Source: Sphingosinicella soli (GTDB lineage: Bacteria; Pseudomonadota; Alphaproteobacteria; Sphingomonadales; Sphingomonadaceae). From it: a DNA stretch of 39,092 nt. Below, in pieces: positions 7,868 to 19,475 of this stretch. Each line of letters starts with the position of its first letter. Positions within the stretch are counted from its first letter, which is position 1. The position numbers and the translations under genes are program-made. The notes under the pieces were generated by a model. That model was not told the DNA's origin and did no database searches. It saw only the letters and a program-made list of their open reading frames with translations. The stretch covers positions 1 through 39,092 of the forward strand of contig NZ_JACHNZ010000035.1 of assembly GCF_014199685.1 (NCBI RefSeq). Reading direction: 5' to 3'.

Positions 7868-9985
7868 ATGGAGCGTTTGAAAGACCTGATCGCGCGCATC
7901 GATGTGTCGCGTTTCGTTGCGATCATAACGCACTGGAAAATAGCCAAGAAAGTTCTGGTCAGTTACGGCATCGGCGGGTTCGCGATGGCACTGTTTGCCC
8001 TCGTCGCGACGGGTTCGCTGCTCGTCACCCGCTCCACGGTTTCCGAGGTTACCCGCCTCGCCGACAGCGGCCGCTCGATCGCGCTTGCCCACACGACCGC
8101 GATGACGGCGCAGAGCCGCATCAAGGATTATGTGATTCGCCCCGAAGCCGCGCTCGTCGCACAAGTGAACGAAAGTCTGGACGCCGCCCAGGACGCGCTG
8201 GCGCGCGCAGAGGACGGCGCCGCGATCGTGGACGAGGAAGCCACGCTGGCGCGCATCAACCGGCTGCGCGGCGTCTTCCGTACCGAATTTCGCGGCATCG
8301 TTGAAAACCAGACCGAAATCACCCGCCTCGTCGCGGGTGCGATCGAAGCCAAAGGGCCGGAAATCGGCGTCGCGCTTCACGATATCGTCGCGGCGAGCCA
8401 CCGTGCGGGGGACCACCAGACCGCCTATCAGGCCGCACTCGCGCTCGAAAACTATTCGCTGCTGCGCGTCGACGTGACCCGCTACCTCTCGGCGCCGTCG
8501 CCGGAAATCGTCCAACAGACGAAAGCGGACCTGCTGAACCTCGAGGATGCGCTGAACGGCGTGTTCGCCGTCCTCACCGATCCGGCGCTCACGCGCAAGG
8601 CAGACGGGATCATCGTCAGCCTGGTGGCCTATGATGCGGCTTTCGACGAAATCGTTCGCCGCACCAGCGACCGGGATGCCGCCGTGGACAGGCTGCTCGG
8701 CAAAACAGGCCCCGCTTTCGAACGCAACGTGCAGGAATTCTCGCAAGCGATCGCCGACCGGCAGGGCATGGCCGATTTCGCCGCGCGCGCCGCCGCTGCG
8801 GGCGCCATCCTGATTACGCTTCTTGCAGGTGCGGCGGGTATCGGCGTCTCGCTCGCGGCCGGTATCCTTACCAATCTGCTGATCGCGCGGCCGATCGCTG
8901 CGATGGCGACCGCCATGCGCGCGCTCGCACGCGGCGAAACCGACACGCGCATCGAGGGCGCACAGCGCCGCGACGAAGTCGGCGACATGGCGCGCGCGGT
9001 CGCCGTGTTCAAGGACAACGCCACGGAGGTCGAGCAGCGCCGCCATGCCGCCGTGGAAGCCGAACGCCGCGAACGCGAGCGCGAGGAGGCCGCCCGCGCC
9101 GAACGCGAGGCCGAGCGCCTGCGCGCCGCTGTCGAGAAACGTGCCGCGCTCAACGCGCTTGCCGCAGCGTTCGAAGACAGCGTCCGCCATGTCGTCACCG
9201 CTGTCGACAGTGCCGCACGCCAGATCGCGGCAGGTTCCCAGCAGGTGAGCGACGCCGCGCGAAGCAGCACTGCGCTTGTCGCCGATGTCACGCTTTCGGC
9301 CGAGGAAGCCAGCCACAACGCGCTCACCGTGGCCAATGCATCCGAGGAAATGGCCCGGTCGCTCGCCGAGGTCTCGCACCGCGTCGTCGAGTCTTCGGCG
9401 ATGTCGGAGCAGGCCGTATCGCGCGCGCGGGCCACCGACGCGATCGTCGCCGGCCTCTCGATCGATGCCGAAAAGATCGGCGAAATCGTCGGCCTCATCA
9501 ATTCGATCGCGGAGCAAACGAACCTGCTCGCGCTCAACGCCACGATCGAGGCCGCGCGCGCGGGCGAGGCCGGGCGCGGCTTTGCAGTCGTCGCCAGCGA
9601 GATCAAGGCGCTGGCGAACCAGACCAGAACGGCCACCATCGACATCAACGCGCGCATCGGCGCGATTCAAGCGGTGACCCGCGAAACCGTGGGCGCGATC
9701 GAGGAAATCGTCGCCACGATCGGCGAAATCAACAATATCGCAGCCACGGTCGCCGCTGCGGTGGAGCAGCAGGCAGCGACCACTTCCGAGATCGCGCGCA
9801 ACACGCATCAGGCCTCCGACAGCACCCATGCGGTCGCGCGAAACATCGTCCAGGTGCGCTCCGGCGTCGAGGCGACGGGCATCGCGGCGAAAGAAGCGCT
9901 CGCTGCGGCTGCCGACCTCAACCGGCAGTCCAGCACGCTCACCACCGAGGTGGACCGCTTCCTCGCCCGCGTCCGCGCAGCATAA
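7868..9985 (+). CDS. Methyl-accepting chemotaxis protein
   Basis: This is a transmembrane chemoreceptor of about 705 residues. A first membrane helix (about 29-53, [21 protein letters not shown]) is followed by a largely helical periplasmic sensing region of about 250 residues. A second membrane helix (about 310-340), a HAMP domain ([22 protein letters not shown]) and a long signalling coiled coil come next. The hairpin tip [31 protein letters not shown] lies near residues 550-580, close to the canonical CheA/CheW-binding tip. There is no clear C-terminal pentapeptide for CheR. Starts at 7775, 7850 and 7868 are possible, and I took 7868 because the residues before it do not look like protein. 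No cheA, cheW or cheY is in the window. Confidence 0.93.
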   Translation: MERLKDLIARIDVSRFVAIITHWKIAKKVLVSYGIGGFAMALFALVATGSLLVTRSTVSEVTRLADSGRSIALAHTTAMTAQSRIKDYVIRPEAALVAQVNESLDAAQDALARAEDGAAIVDEEATLARINRLRGVFRTEFRGIVENQTEITRLVAGAIEAKGPEIGVALHDIVAASHRAGDHQTAYQAALALENYSLLRVDVTRYLSAPSPEIVQQTKADLLNLEDALNGVFAVLTDPALTRKADGIIVSLVAYDAAFDEIVRRTSDRDAAVDRLLGKTGPAFERNVQEFSQAIADRQGMADFAARAAAAGAILITLLAGAAGIGVSLAAGILTNLLIARPIAAMATAMRALARGETDTRIEGAQRRDEVGDMARAVAVFKDNATEVEQRRHAAVEAERREREREEAARAEREAERLRAAVEKRAALNALAAAFEDSVRHVVTAVDSAARQIAAGSQQVSDAARSSTALVADVTLSAEEASHNALTVANASEEMARSLAEVSHRVVESSAMSEQAVSRARATDAIVAGLSIDAEKIGEIVGLINSIAEQTNLLALNATIEAARAGEAGRGFAVVASEIKALANQTRTATIDINARIGAIQAVTRETVGAIEEIVATIGEINNIAATVAAAVEQQAATTSEIARNTHQASDSTHAVARNIVQVRSGVEATGIAAKEALAAAADLNRQSSTLTTEVDRFLARVRAA

Positions 9986-10046
9986 TCGAAGGGTGCGTCC
10001 AACGGACCGCTGACAAGCGCCGCAGCTTCGTGTATCGCCCCCGCCC

Positions 10047-11911
<1,865 letters not shown>

Positions 11912-11915
<4 letters not shown>

Positions 11916-12544
11916 GGCGGGGACAGGCGCCGCAGCATCGTCCTTGCCAGATCGAGCGCGCGTTCGCGCGGGAGCCGGTCGGACGAGAGGCTGTAATCGA
12001 GCCAAAGTCCGTCCATCGTCGCCGATACGAGCGCCGCGATATCGCGCGGCGGCACCGGGCCGGGCGGAAGCCTGCCGACCGCCTGATCCAGAAGGGCGTG
12101 CAGCCGCGCGTTGTAATCCGCGCTTACCGCGGCGAAATCGGGATTGTTGCGCACAAGCGCCCAGAACGCGATCCACGCGCCCAGGATGTCGGGGTTCGAC
12201 CATTCGTCGCTGAAATGCACCTCGAACAGCCGATCGACCGTTTTCCACGGGTCGGTGTAGCCCGCCGCAAGCTCATCCTCGAAACGCGCGATGAAGCTGT
12301 CGCAAAGCTCCTGATAGGTTTCGAGGAGCAGATTGTCGGGATTGCTGAAATAGTGGCGCAGCAGCCCATGCGACACACCGGCGCGGCGGCAGATCTCGCG
12401 CCCGGTCGTGCCGCGCGGGCCAAGCTGCGCGAGACAGCTGATCGTCACGGCAAGCAGATCCTGACGCCGCAACTCCGGCGTCTGACGGCGCACGCGGCGC
12501 GTTTTCGTTTCGATGTTCGTGGACGTCATACCCGCAACCGCCAT
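11912..12544 (-). CDS. TetR-family regulator, BetI-like
   Basis: This 210-residue protein has an N-terminal TetR helix-turn-helix (RRQDLLAVTISCLAQLGPRGTTGREICRRAGVSHGLLRHYFSNPDNLL). The C-terminal part (GAWIAFWALVRNNPDFAAV, then LVSATMDGLWLDYSL) resembles BetI-like repressors. The target and ligand are not evident: it is convergent with the ABC-F gene and lies downstream of a second TetR gene on the same strand with an 86-bp gap. An internal ATG at 12529 is an alternative start. Confidence 0.85.
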
Positions 12545-12630
12545 CCGGCGTTTTCCCTATCGGCAGCCGTTACAGCCGAACGCTCCCTATCGCAGGCTCC
12601 CGGCGGTTCGCGCAAGCCGCAGCCGCGCGT

Positions 12631-13242
12631 TCAATCGAGATCGGGGTCGTGATAATGCTGCACGTAAGACTCGATCAGACGATCAACCGCCTCGCGCGAC
12701 ACACGGTTGTAGTCTTCTGAAAAGCCCAGCGTCGCCACCATTTTCCAGTGGCCGTACATAACGATCACAAACAGATAGGCGATTTCGTGACAGGCTTTCT
12801 GCTTGAGCGCCGGGTTGCTGATCTGGATTTCATGCGCGATCGTATATTGCAGCAGATTATACTGCCCGCTGAGATTGAGGCGCACCGCCTCGGAACCCGC
12901 CGCCAGCGAAAGCATCGCGTCGTAGACGCCGTCGTCTTTGGGCTTCGGGTTGCCCTCGATGAAATTGAAGTAGAAATCCAGGAACATCGGCAGACGCTCG
13001 GTTGTTCCCGCCTCGATGATGCCTTTCATCAGGCAATCGCGGTAGCCCGCCGCAAGCGCATCGCAGACGGCAACCATCAGCTCCTCGGGGTCCGGGAAGT
13101 AGTGCCGGATCAGCTGCCGCGACATGTCCGCTTCCTTCGCGATCGCGTCGTAAGAGGGCATCGGCAGCCCGTCGCGACCGATCGCCTTGATCGCGGCCTC
13201 CACGATCTCGGGCTTGCGAATTTCAGATATGGGCTTCGGCAC
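12631..13242 (-). CDS. TetR-family regulator
   Basis: This 203-residue TetR-type repressor has a DNA-binding part ISEIRKPEIVEAAIKAIGRDGLPMPSYDAIAKEADMSRQLIRHYFPDPEELM and a helical C-terminal ligand domain of normal length, also with BetI-like character. It is not adjacent to an obvious metabolic target: upstream lies a long intergenic region with a leftward terminator, so it probably has its own promoter after that hairpin. It differs clearly in sequence from the other two TetR proteins in the window. Confidence 0.85.
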   Translation of the reverse strand: MPKPISEIRKPEIVEAAIKAIGRDGLPMPSYDAIAKEADMSRQLIRHYFPDPEELMVAVCDALAAGYRDCLMKGIIEAGTTERLPMFLDFYFNFIEGNPKPKDDGVYDAMLSLAAGSEAVRLNLSGQYNLLQYTIAHEIQISNPALKQKACHEIAYLFVIVMYGHWKMVATLGFSEDYNRVSREAVDRLIESYVQHYHDPDLD

Positions 13243-13270
13243 GGCGCCCCCGGGATACGCTTAAGGTTAC

Positions 13271-13296
13271 AAAAAAGCCCGCAGGCACGGGCGGGC
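13271..13296 (-). terminator. Intrinsic terminator, leftward
   Basis: On the minus strand a 6-bp GC stem (GCCCGC / GCGGGC, loop of 8) is followed directly by six T residues, the classic rho-independent form. It lies 29 bases upstream of the TetR start. It would end a leftward transcript coming from the 13.3-14.8 kb side: either the DUF819 mRNA with a long 3' region or an unannotated RNA. Confidence 0.75.
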
Positions 13297-13621
13297 GCAT
13301 GCTAACATCGCTGAAAGCAGTATCAAGGGATTAGTTAAAAGGCACCAAACATCGATCGGCGAGCGCAGGACAAACGCACACCGTCTACAGCCCTTTCCCC
13401 TTCAAACCACCAAGCAAGAATGGGACCACCGCCCGAAAACAGCGCTTTTCCGGCGACGGCGACGGCGCGAGACGGCAAACTGTAAGCCCCGCCGACAGAG
13501 GCGGCGTGTCGGCCGCCATTACGTATCCGGCTCAATAACGCCTTGATATTACAGAAAATATATGCGATACGCAATTACGCGAGGGCTTATATTCTCGCGT
13601 TGTTTACATCCCAGTTTTGAC

Positions 13622-13656
13622 TGGCCCGATCGCTCCCAGCGGTCGGGCCACTTTTC
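13622..13656 (+). terminator. Strong hairpin terminator, rightward
   Basis: The arms 13622-13634 and 13638-13650 form a 13-bp stem with a CCC loop. One U-G wobble occurs if transcribed rightward, but an A-C mismatch if transcribed leftward. CTTTTC follows on the plus strand; no T-run follows on the minus strand. The geometry therefore favours a plus-strand transcript, although the nearest plus-strand gene upstream ends near 11915. Confidence 0.6.
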
Positions 13657-13665
13657 AAACCGGCG

Positions 13666-14787
13666 TTACGACCAGCCGAGCAGCATCGCGACACCGACGC
13701 CGATGAAATTCGCGACGATGTAGCCGAGGATTCCCGCGAAGAGGCCGGGTGTCACGAGAGAACTCCACTCCCGCGCTCCCGCCATGCCGGCAGCGGTGGC
13801 CGGCCCCAAGACTGCGGCGTTGGACGCCACAAGCATCTCCCGCATCGGCATGCGAAACAGAAACGCGCAGCCCAGGACCACGACCAGATGCGTGCAGACG
13901 ATGATCGCGGCGAAACCCAGAAACTGTAAAGCCGAGCCGCTCAGAGCGCCGAAATCCGCCCCGAAACCGACCACAACGAAAAATCCGTACATGATGGCGA
14001 TCCCCACCTCTTCCACGCCCTTCAGCCGTGCAATCTGATCGGGGAAAATATTGGCGGCAGCGACGGTGATGATCGTGAGGAACAGGATCGAAAAGCCGGG
14101 GATGCCGAACCACACCGCCAGCTCGCTTGCAATCCAGCTCACGAGAAATGCCGTGCCGACGGCCAGCGCCAGACGTCCTGCACGGTCTGCCGGAAGCCCC
14201 TCCGAGGCCTGTTCCGGCTTTTTCACCGCGACGGTCCCGCCCTCCTCCCCGCGCTTGGTGAGCAGTCCCGCGAGGATCATCAGCACCATGAAGAACAGCG
14301 CGCCGACCACGGTGTCTGCGGCGAGCGCACCCGCGTAGATATCCGGGTCCGTGAAGCCGAGGCTTTGCGACACGGCGACGAAATTCATCGCGCCGCCGAT
14401 GTAGGTGGCGGCGAAAACACCCGCGGCCGACGCCTCTATCGCGCCCAGATCCATCGCAGCGACGGCCACCGCGACACCCGCCAAGGTCGCGAGGCAGGCA
14501 ACGACGAATGACACCAGCACCGGCCGCGCTTCGACGAAGATAACCCGAAGGCGCGAATTCAGCAGCAACAAGACAATACCCACAGGCACAAACTGCGCCA
14601 TCACCACATCGTAAACAGGCGCAGAGATAGGCGTGATGCCGATATTCGACGCAAATATCGCGATAACCATTATAAGAACAGATCCGGGAGCGAACCTCCC
14701 TATTCGCGTTTTTTCTACGAGAAACCCGAATCCTATCAACATTATTATTATCGATATCAAGATAATATGATCGTTTGCGCCAATCAT
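13666..14787 (-). CDS. DUF819-family integral membrane protein
   Basis: This 373-residue, very hydrophobic protein has about ten membrane helices and DUF819 features: TYIGGAMNFVAVSQSLGF, the DPDIYAGALAADTVVGALFF region, and a C-terminal NAAVLGPATAAGMAGAREW motif. DUF819 proteins resemble secondary transporters with an internal repeat; no substrate is established. GGAA five bases before the ATG supports the start. It is divergent from the P1-family peptidase gene with a shared 74-bp promoter region, so it may move the peptidase's substrate or product across the inner membrane. That link is inference. Confidence 0.8.
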   Translation of the reverse strand: MIGANDHIILISIIIMLIGFGFLVEKTRIGRFAPGSVLIMVIAIFASNIGITPISAPVYDVVMAQFVPVGIVLLLLNSRLRVIFVEARPVLVSFVVACLATLAGVAVAVAAMDLGAIEASAAGVFAATYIGGAMNFVAVSQSLGFTDPDIYAGALAADTVVGALFFMVLMILAGLLTKRGEEGGTVAVKKPEQASEGLPADRAGRLALAVGTAFLVSWIASELAVWFGIPGFSILFLTIITVAAANIFPDQIARLKGVEEVGIAIMYGFFVVVGFGADFGALSGSALQFLGFAAIIVCTHLVVVLGCAFLFRMPMREMLVASNAAVLGPATAAGMAGAREWSSLVTPGLFAGILGYIVANFIGVGVAMLLGWS

Positions 14788-14800
14788 GCCGATTCCATAA

Positions 14801-14829
14801 TTGAAATTGATTTACGATTAAACTTATAA
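14801..14829 (+). promoter_or_regulatory. Predicted sigma-70-type promoter for the P1 peptidase
   Basis: TTGAAA (14801-14806) and TTATAA (14824-14829) are separated by 17 bases within an AT-rich stretch, about 33 bases before the GTG start at 14862. The stretch stands out from the GC-rich surroundings and is shared with the divergent DUF819 gene. Confidence 0.6.
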
Positions 14830-14861
14830 GACTGTGCAATTCCCCGAGGAAAGGATTCGTC

Positions 14862-15941
14862 GTGAGCGATCAGAAGGGCCGAGCCCGCGATTTCGGCGTT
14901 TGCTTTCAGGGCGCACCCGGCCCGTTCAATGCCGTTACGGATGTGCCTGGCATAAAAATCGGCCACCACCAACTCGTGGCGGGCGAGGACGTTCGCACCG
15001 GCGTCACGGCGATCGTGATCGACGCGCCCGATGCCGCCTCCGGCGTTCCCGCCGCGCTGTTTTCCTTCAACGGCACGGGCGAGATGACGGGCAGCCATCT
15101 GATTGAGGAGATCGGCGTGCTGTTCGGCCCCGTGCTGACCACCGGCACGCTGAACGTCGGCGCGGCGCGCGACGGCGCGCTGCAATGGGCGCGGCGTCAT
15201 GTGACGGATGCCGATCGTCGATTCTCGCGCATTCTGCCCGTTGTCGCCGAAACCTTCGACGGGCGCCTGCACGATGCCTGGGGACTGCATCTGAAGCCCG
15301 AGCATGCGCTCGCCGCGCTGGAGGCCGCACGCGGCGGCGCCGTCGAGGAAGGCGCCGTGGGCGGGGGAACGGGCATGATCGCCTTCGGATTCAAGGGCGG
15401 CATCGGCACGGCATCGCGCCTGGTGCGCTTCGGCGAAGGCACGTTCAGCGTCGGCGTGCTGGCGCAGTGCAACTATGGACGCCGCGAGGAACTGACCATT
15501 TGCGGCGTGCCGGTGGGACGCCTGATCGCCGATCTGAAACCCGAAGGCATCGACGCCGGGGACACGCCCGAAAGCGCTTCGCTGATCGTGATCGTCGCGA
15601 CCGACGCGCCGCTCGATGCGGTGGGGCTGAAAAGGCTGGCACGCCGCGCCGCGCTGGGGATGGGGCGCACCGGCGTGACGGGCGATGCGGGCTCGGGCGA
15701 CATCTTCCTGGCGATTTCCACCGCGCACCGCGTCACGCTCGGCGGCGAGACCCTGAACGCGATGGCCGTGGTGCCGCCCCTGTCGCTCGACCCGTTCAGC
15801 GAGGCGACGGTTCAAGCGGTCGAGGAGGCGCTCATCAACGCGCTGTTCGCCGGTGAAACCATGCGCGGGCAGAACGGCGCGCTCGTATACGGCCTGCCGC
15901 GCGAGCGCGCCGCGCAGCTGATCGCATCGGGGGGCCGCTGA
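14862..15941 (+). CDS. P1-family (S58) aminopeptidase, DmpA/BapA-like
   Basis: This 359-residue protein belongs to the self-cleaving S58 peptidases (DmpA, beta-peptidyl aminopeptidase BapA). Visible motifs are NAVTDVPGIKIGHHQ, the glycine-rich GAVGGGTGM (about 165-172), the oxyanion Asn region GVLAQCNYG (N204), and SASLIVIVATDAPL. In the last motif, Ser240 would be the N-terminal nucleophile freed by cleavage after Ala239. Relatives remove N-terminal D-amino acids or beta-amino acids from short peptides. There is no signal peptide, so it should act in the cytoplasm. The GTG start has GAGGAAAGG upstream. It sits next to two more serine hydrolases, which fits use of unusual peptides. Confidence 0.9.
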   Translation: MSDQKGRARDFGVCFQGAPGPFNAVTDVPGIKIGHHQLVAGEDVRTGVTAIVIDAPDAASGVPAALFSFNGTGEMTGSHLIEEIGVLFGPVLTTGTLNVGAARDGALQWARRHVTDADRRFSRILPVVAETFDGRLHDAWGLHLKPEHALAALEAARGGAVEEGAVGGGTGMIAFGFKGGIGTASRLVRFGEGTFSVGVLAQCNYGRREELTICGVPVGRLIADLKPEGIDAGDTPESASLIVIVATDAPLDAVGLKRLARRAALGMGRTGVTGDAGSGDIFLAISTAHRVTLGGETLNAMAVVPPLSLDPFSEATVQAVEEALINALFAGETMRGQNGALVYGLPRERAAQLIASGGR

Positions 15942-15946
15942 ATACC

Positions 15947-17455
15947 TCACGACGCCGCGCGCTTGTATTCGCCGGATTGTCCGCTCGCGGAAAAGACCAG
16001 CCCCGCGACACCCTCCACCTCGCGGAACTGGATGAGCGCTGGCTCCGGCCACGAGAAGGCGGGGTTTTCGAGCAGAAGCTGCAACCGCTCCGCACCCCAC
16101 GGTCGCAGGCGGATCGGCGCGCCGTCACCCAGCCGGGCCGTCAGTTCGCCGCCCTGTCGGCGGATCGCGATCGTGCCGAAGGCAGCGCTGTGATAGTCGC
16201 CCGGCCAGGCCTTGAGCTGCGCGGCTGAAAGGGGGCGCGGCGCATGGGTTTTGCGCGCGTCATCCGCCGTTTTCTGCTGATGCGCCTGCCAGGACGCGAG
16301 CAACCCGGCGAAGCGGTCGCGGTCCTCATCCTTTACGCCGAGAGCGCTGTCCAGAACCGCGTTGCGTATGGCGAGGCGGCCGAGCGAACCTTCGCGGTTC
16401 ATCATCACGGCAACCCCCACCCCGGCATCGGGCATCCACGCGATCATCGCCGCAACGCCGTCTCCGCCGCCGAGATGCGTGAGAACGCGGTGGCCCCGGT
16501 AGCTGCCGGTGAACCAGCCGAAGGCGTAGCCGTGATCGGCCTTTGCATCATACTGGAAGCTCTCCAGCGGGCCGCGCTCGCGGATCACCGTCTGGGTGGT
16601 GATGATTTCGCTGAACGCTTCGGGCGAGACGAGGCGCGTGCCGTCCGGCGCCTGCCCCTCCGCTATCCAGAAGGCCAGCCAGCGCGCCATGTCGCGCGCC
16701 GATGCGTAAAGACCGCCGGCGGGCTGCGTATTGTCGTAGGGATGATCGAGCGTGAAGCTGCGAACACTGTTGCCGTCGAAGGCATGCATCCCGGCGACAT
16801 TCGCCTGCCCCGCAAGCGCTGCCGCGCCCACTAGCGTGTCCGCCATGCCGAGAGGCCGGAGCACATCTTCTCGCACCGACGCTTGCCACGAACGGCCGGT
16901 GGCGGAGGAGACCATCGTGCCGGCCGCCGTGTACATGAGATTGCTGTAGCTGAAGCCGCTGCGAAACCCATCCTGTTGCGGCAGGCCGCGCATCGCCGCG
17001 ATCAGCGCATGATCCCGCACGCCGGGATGATTGAACCACAACAGATCGCCGCGCACAGTGCCGGTTCGGTGTGCGAGCAGGTCGCGCAGCGTGACCTCCG
17101 CCGTAACGCAGGCATCCGCCACGGCGAAATCGGGCAGGATTTTCGAAACCTTGTCGTCCCAGCCCAGAAGGCCGCGATCGACCGCCTGCGCCGCCACCAC
17201 GGCGGTGAACGCCTTGGTGAGCGAGGCGATGCCGAAACGCGTGCGCGCGTCCACCGGCGCGGCGGCGGCGAGGTCTCTTACGCCGTAGCTGCGCAGATCC
17301 GGCGCCTGGCCCTTGCGCACGATCGCGACAGCGGCGCCGGGCACGGCTTCGGCAGCCATCACATCGCGGATCAGCGTATCCAGAGCATCGGCCCGCGCTG
17401 TGGTCGGCCACGCCGTCATCAGGATGCACAGCAGGCCGAGCGCGACCCTGATCAC
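15947..17455 (-). CDS. Class-C beta-lactamase-fold serine hydrolase (S12), secreted
   Basis: This 502-residue protein has a signal peptide (IRVALGLLCILMTAWPTTARA) and then an S12/class-C beta-lactamase domain. The nucleophile motif is S78-L-T-K81, the second motif Y170-S-N172, and HLGGGDG is the likely third-motif region. The C-terminal 130 residues form a beta-rich add-on domain (from about PLSAAQLKAWPGDYH), as in D-aminopeptidases and esterases of this family. I chose the GTG at 17455 because it overlaps the upstream stop (GTGA) and places the signal peptide at the N-terminus. It is the last gene of the TonB-receptor operon and probably hydrolyses a peptide, amide or ester in the periplasm. 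The substrate is unknown. Confidence 0.88.
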   Translation of the reverse strand: MIRVALGLLCILMTAWPTTARADALDTLIRDVMAAEAVPGAAVAIVRKGQAPDLRSYGVRDLAAAAPVDARTRFGIASLTKAFTAVVAAQAVDRGLLGWDDKVSKILPDFAVADACVTAEVTLRDLLAHRTGTVRGDLLWFNHPGVRDHALIAAMRGLPQQDGFRSGFSYSNLMYTAAGTMVSSATGRSWQASVREDVLRPLGMADTLVGAAALAGQANVAGMHAFDGNSVRSFTLDHPYDNTQPAGGLYASARDMARWLAFWIAEGQAPDGTRLVSPEAFSEIITTQTVIRERGPLESFQYDAKADHGYAFGWFTGSYRGHRVLTHLGGGDGVAAMIAWMPDAGVGVAVMMNREGSLGRLAIRNAVLDSALGVKDEDRDRFAGLLASWQAHQQKTADDARKTHAPRPLSAAQLKAWPGDYHSAAFGTIAIRRQGGELTARLGDGAPIRLRPWGAERLQLLLENPAFSWPEPALIQFREVEGVAGLVFSASGQSGEYKRAAS

Positions 17456-19431
17456 AAGCGGAAGCCGATCATGTTGAACATCGCGAGGAGCGCGATCCAT
17501 CCGATCGCGCACAGAGACAGCAGCAGCAGGTGCAGATGCTCGAAGATCAGGAACGGCTGCCGTCTCGTTGCGAGCGCCACAAGGTTGCGCACAAAGCCGT
17601 AGAGCAGCACCGCGCACGCCGCCGCCAGCAGCGTGCCGAGCCCGGCCAACGCCAGAAAGCGCGCTTCAAGCCCAAGCAGGAAATCCTCGATAAGCGGCCG
17701 CCCGGTCCAGAACGTCAGCAGCGCGAGCCCGATCAGAACGACGATCACTGCCGACAAGACCGCCGCGATGCGCGTTGTCCGCCCGGCGACCATTCGGCGT
17801 GCGCGCCAGAACAGCGCGGCAAACCCGCTCACCCCCGAAAGCAGCAGGACGGGAAGCATCGCCGCGTGGGTTGCAGGGTTCTGGAGCAAACCCACCCTCA
17901 CGAACGGATCGATGGCGAAGCGCGGGTTCAGGCTGATGGAGCCATCCGCCGGATCACGGGAAAATGCCCACACCGGTGAGGCCGTGAAGCCGCCGCTGAC
18001 GGACGGAGCGCTCTGCGCGTGCCAATACACGTTGGGCGCGACGGCGCGGTAAGGCCCCTTGCCGCCGATCATCAGGCCACCTTCGACAGGCTCGACACGC
18101 ATCACCGCATCTGCCGCGTTCAACAGATCGAGAAATTCCATGATCGTGCCGTAGGCGCGATATTCGTGCCGGTAGCTTCCTGCCAGGTCCGCAACGGGAA
18201 TGGCCGTTTCGGCCTTCCCCGCAAGCGGCACGCCGTCGCCGTGGAAATGCTGCATGAAGCTGCTGAACACGCCGATGTTGCTGAGCGGCATTTCGACCGG
18301 GCGATCGGGATCGGGCGCTCCGCCGCCGGAAAAGAGGGACGCGACGGGATCGACCGACGGCATCTCGGCCATCAGCGAAAAGAACAGGCCGACGTTCTGC
18401 TCGGGGAATATCCAGAAGATCGAATGAAACCCCGGCCAATCGCCGCCATGACCGATACCGCGCGTGCTGCCCCAGTCCAGCGTCATGAAGACCGTTCCGA
18501 ACCCCAGAACGGCGGGGTGATTTCCGGCGTGACGATCCAGCAACTCCGCAAACCTTGCGGGCGAAAGCCCGAGCGGCGTCGCCTCTCCGCGCGCGCCTGC
18601 CAGCAGCGCGTTCATGTAGCGCGTCATGTCCGGCGCTGTCGAAACGATCGCGCCCACAGGGGCGAAGAACGGATGAATGCCCATGAATGTCACCGGCTGC
18701 GCGGTCCCGTTCGGCAGGTAGCCATAGGGTTTGCCGAGGCCGCGCGGCGGCGTGCCGCCGTAGGCCATCTCGGTATTCGCCATCCCCAGCGGTTCGAAGA
18801 TGTTTGCGCGCATGAATTCGGCGATCGGCACGTTCGTGAGATCTTCGACGATTATACCCAGAATCGCGGTCGAATAATTCGAATAGACGGCACGCGCGCC
18901 CGGCTTTCGAACGATCGGCACGGCCTGCTGCCGCAGCGCATCTGGCGAAAGCATGGGCGTGTAGGGCGCGTCGGACGCGATGCCGAACGTGCGGTTCGCA
19001 AAACCGCCGCGATGCGTGGCGAGTTCGCGGATCGTGATCTCGCGTCCTTCATATTCCGGAAGTTTGATACGCCGCAAATACAGATTGGCCGGATCATCGA
19101 GAGAACCGATGAGCCCCCGCTCGATCAATTGCGCGATCGCGACGGCACCGAACGTCTTCGTCGCGGATCCGATGCGAACGCGCGTCCTTTCTGCATTGAA
19201 CGTCCGTGTGGACGCAGCGTCTGCCCATCCGTAACCGCGGGCGAACACCGTTTCTCCCCCGCTCGAAACCGAAAGGACCGCGCCGCTCAGACGCCGTTCG
19301 GCAAGCGCGCGCGCAAACAGCGGATCGGCCCACTGTGCAACGGATGCCTCGTCGGAACGTTTTTCGGCGGCGGCAACGGTGGTCGTCGCCACCATCGCAA
19401 ACAGCATCAGGATTGCAGCCCAAAGCCTCAT
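17452..19431 (-). CDS. Class-C beta-lactamase-fold serine hydrolase with C-terminal membrane domain
   Basis: This 659-residue protein has a signal peptide, an S12 catalytic domain with S89-A-T-K92, Y183-S-N185 and HGGDWPG, and then a beta-rich segment. Four hydrophobic helices in the last 140 residues (starting near HAAMLPVLLLSGVSGF) would anchor the enzyme in the inner membrane with the active site in the periplasm. The ATG at 19431 has a GGGGCGG stretch before it and begins a clear signal sequence. It lies 44 bases after the TonB receptor and overlaps the next hydrolase by GTGA. The two hydrolases are related but not close duplicates. Possible roles are peptidase, esterase or peptidoglycan-fragment hydrolase. 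Confidence 0.87.
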   Translation of the reverse strand: MRLWAAILMLFAMVATTTVAAAEKRSDEASVAQWADPLFARALAERRLSGAVLSVSSGGETVFARGYGWADAASTRTFNAERTRVRIGSATKTFGAVAIAQLIERGLIGSLDDPANLYLRRIKLPEYEGREITIRELATHRGGFANRTFGIASDAPYTPMLSPDALRQQAVPIVRKPGARAVYSNYSTAILGIIVEDLTNVPIAEFMRANIFEPLGMANTEMAYGGTPPRGLGKPYGYLPNGTAQPVTFMGIHPFFAPVGAIVSTAPDMTRYMNALLAGARGEATPLGLSPARFAELLDRHAGNHPAVLGFGTVFMTLDWGSTRGIGHGGDWPGFHSIFWIFPEQNVGLFFSLMAEMPSVDPVASLFSGGGAPDPDRPVEMPLSNIGVFSSFMQHFHGDGVPLAGKAETAIPVADLAGSYRHEYRAYGTIMEFLDLLNAADAVMRVEPVEGGLMIGGKGPYRAVAPNVYWHAQSAPSVSGGFTASPVWAFSRDPADGSISLNPRFAIDPFVRVGLLQNPATHAAMLPVLLLSGVSGFAALFWRARRMVAGRTTRIAAVLSAVIVVLIGLALLTFWTGRPLIEDFLLGLEARFLALAGLGTLLAAACAVLLYGFVRNLVALATRRQPFLIFEHLHLLLLSLCAIGWIALLAMFNMIGFRL

Positions 19432-19475
19432 CACCGCCCCACCCCCTCGCCTATCAACACAGCATCTTATACGCC

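Larger units (their letters stand above)
13243..13665. other. Intergenic region with two terminator hairpins; possible small RNA
   Basis: I see no convincing gene in these 423 bases. A 79-codon minus-strand frame exists but has no ribosome site or recognisable protein character. The stretch holds a leftward terminator near 13271-13296 and a strong rightward hairpin at 13622-13650. Between them lie other inverted repeats, for example GCCGAC...GTCGGC near 13490-13512 and ACGCGAG...CTCGCGT near 13577-13601. A rightward terminator with no rightward gene before it suggests a short untranslated RNA, but no known RNA family was recognised. Confidence 0.4.

Noticed and set aside
13335-13574. 79-codon minus-strand frame in the intergenic region
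   Set aside because: No ribosome site, no family resemblance, and it lies in a stretch of structured non-coding sequence.
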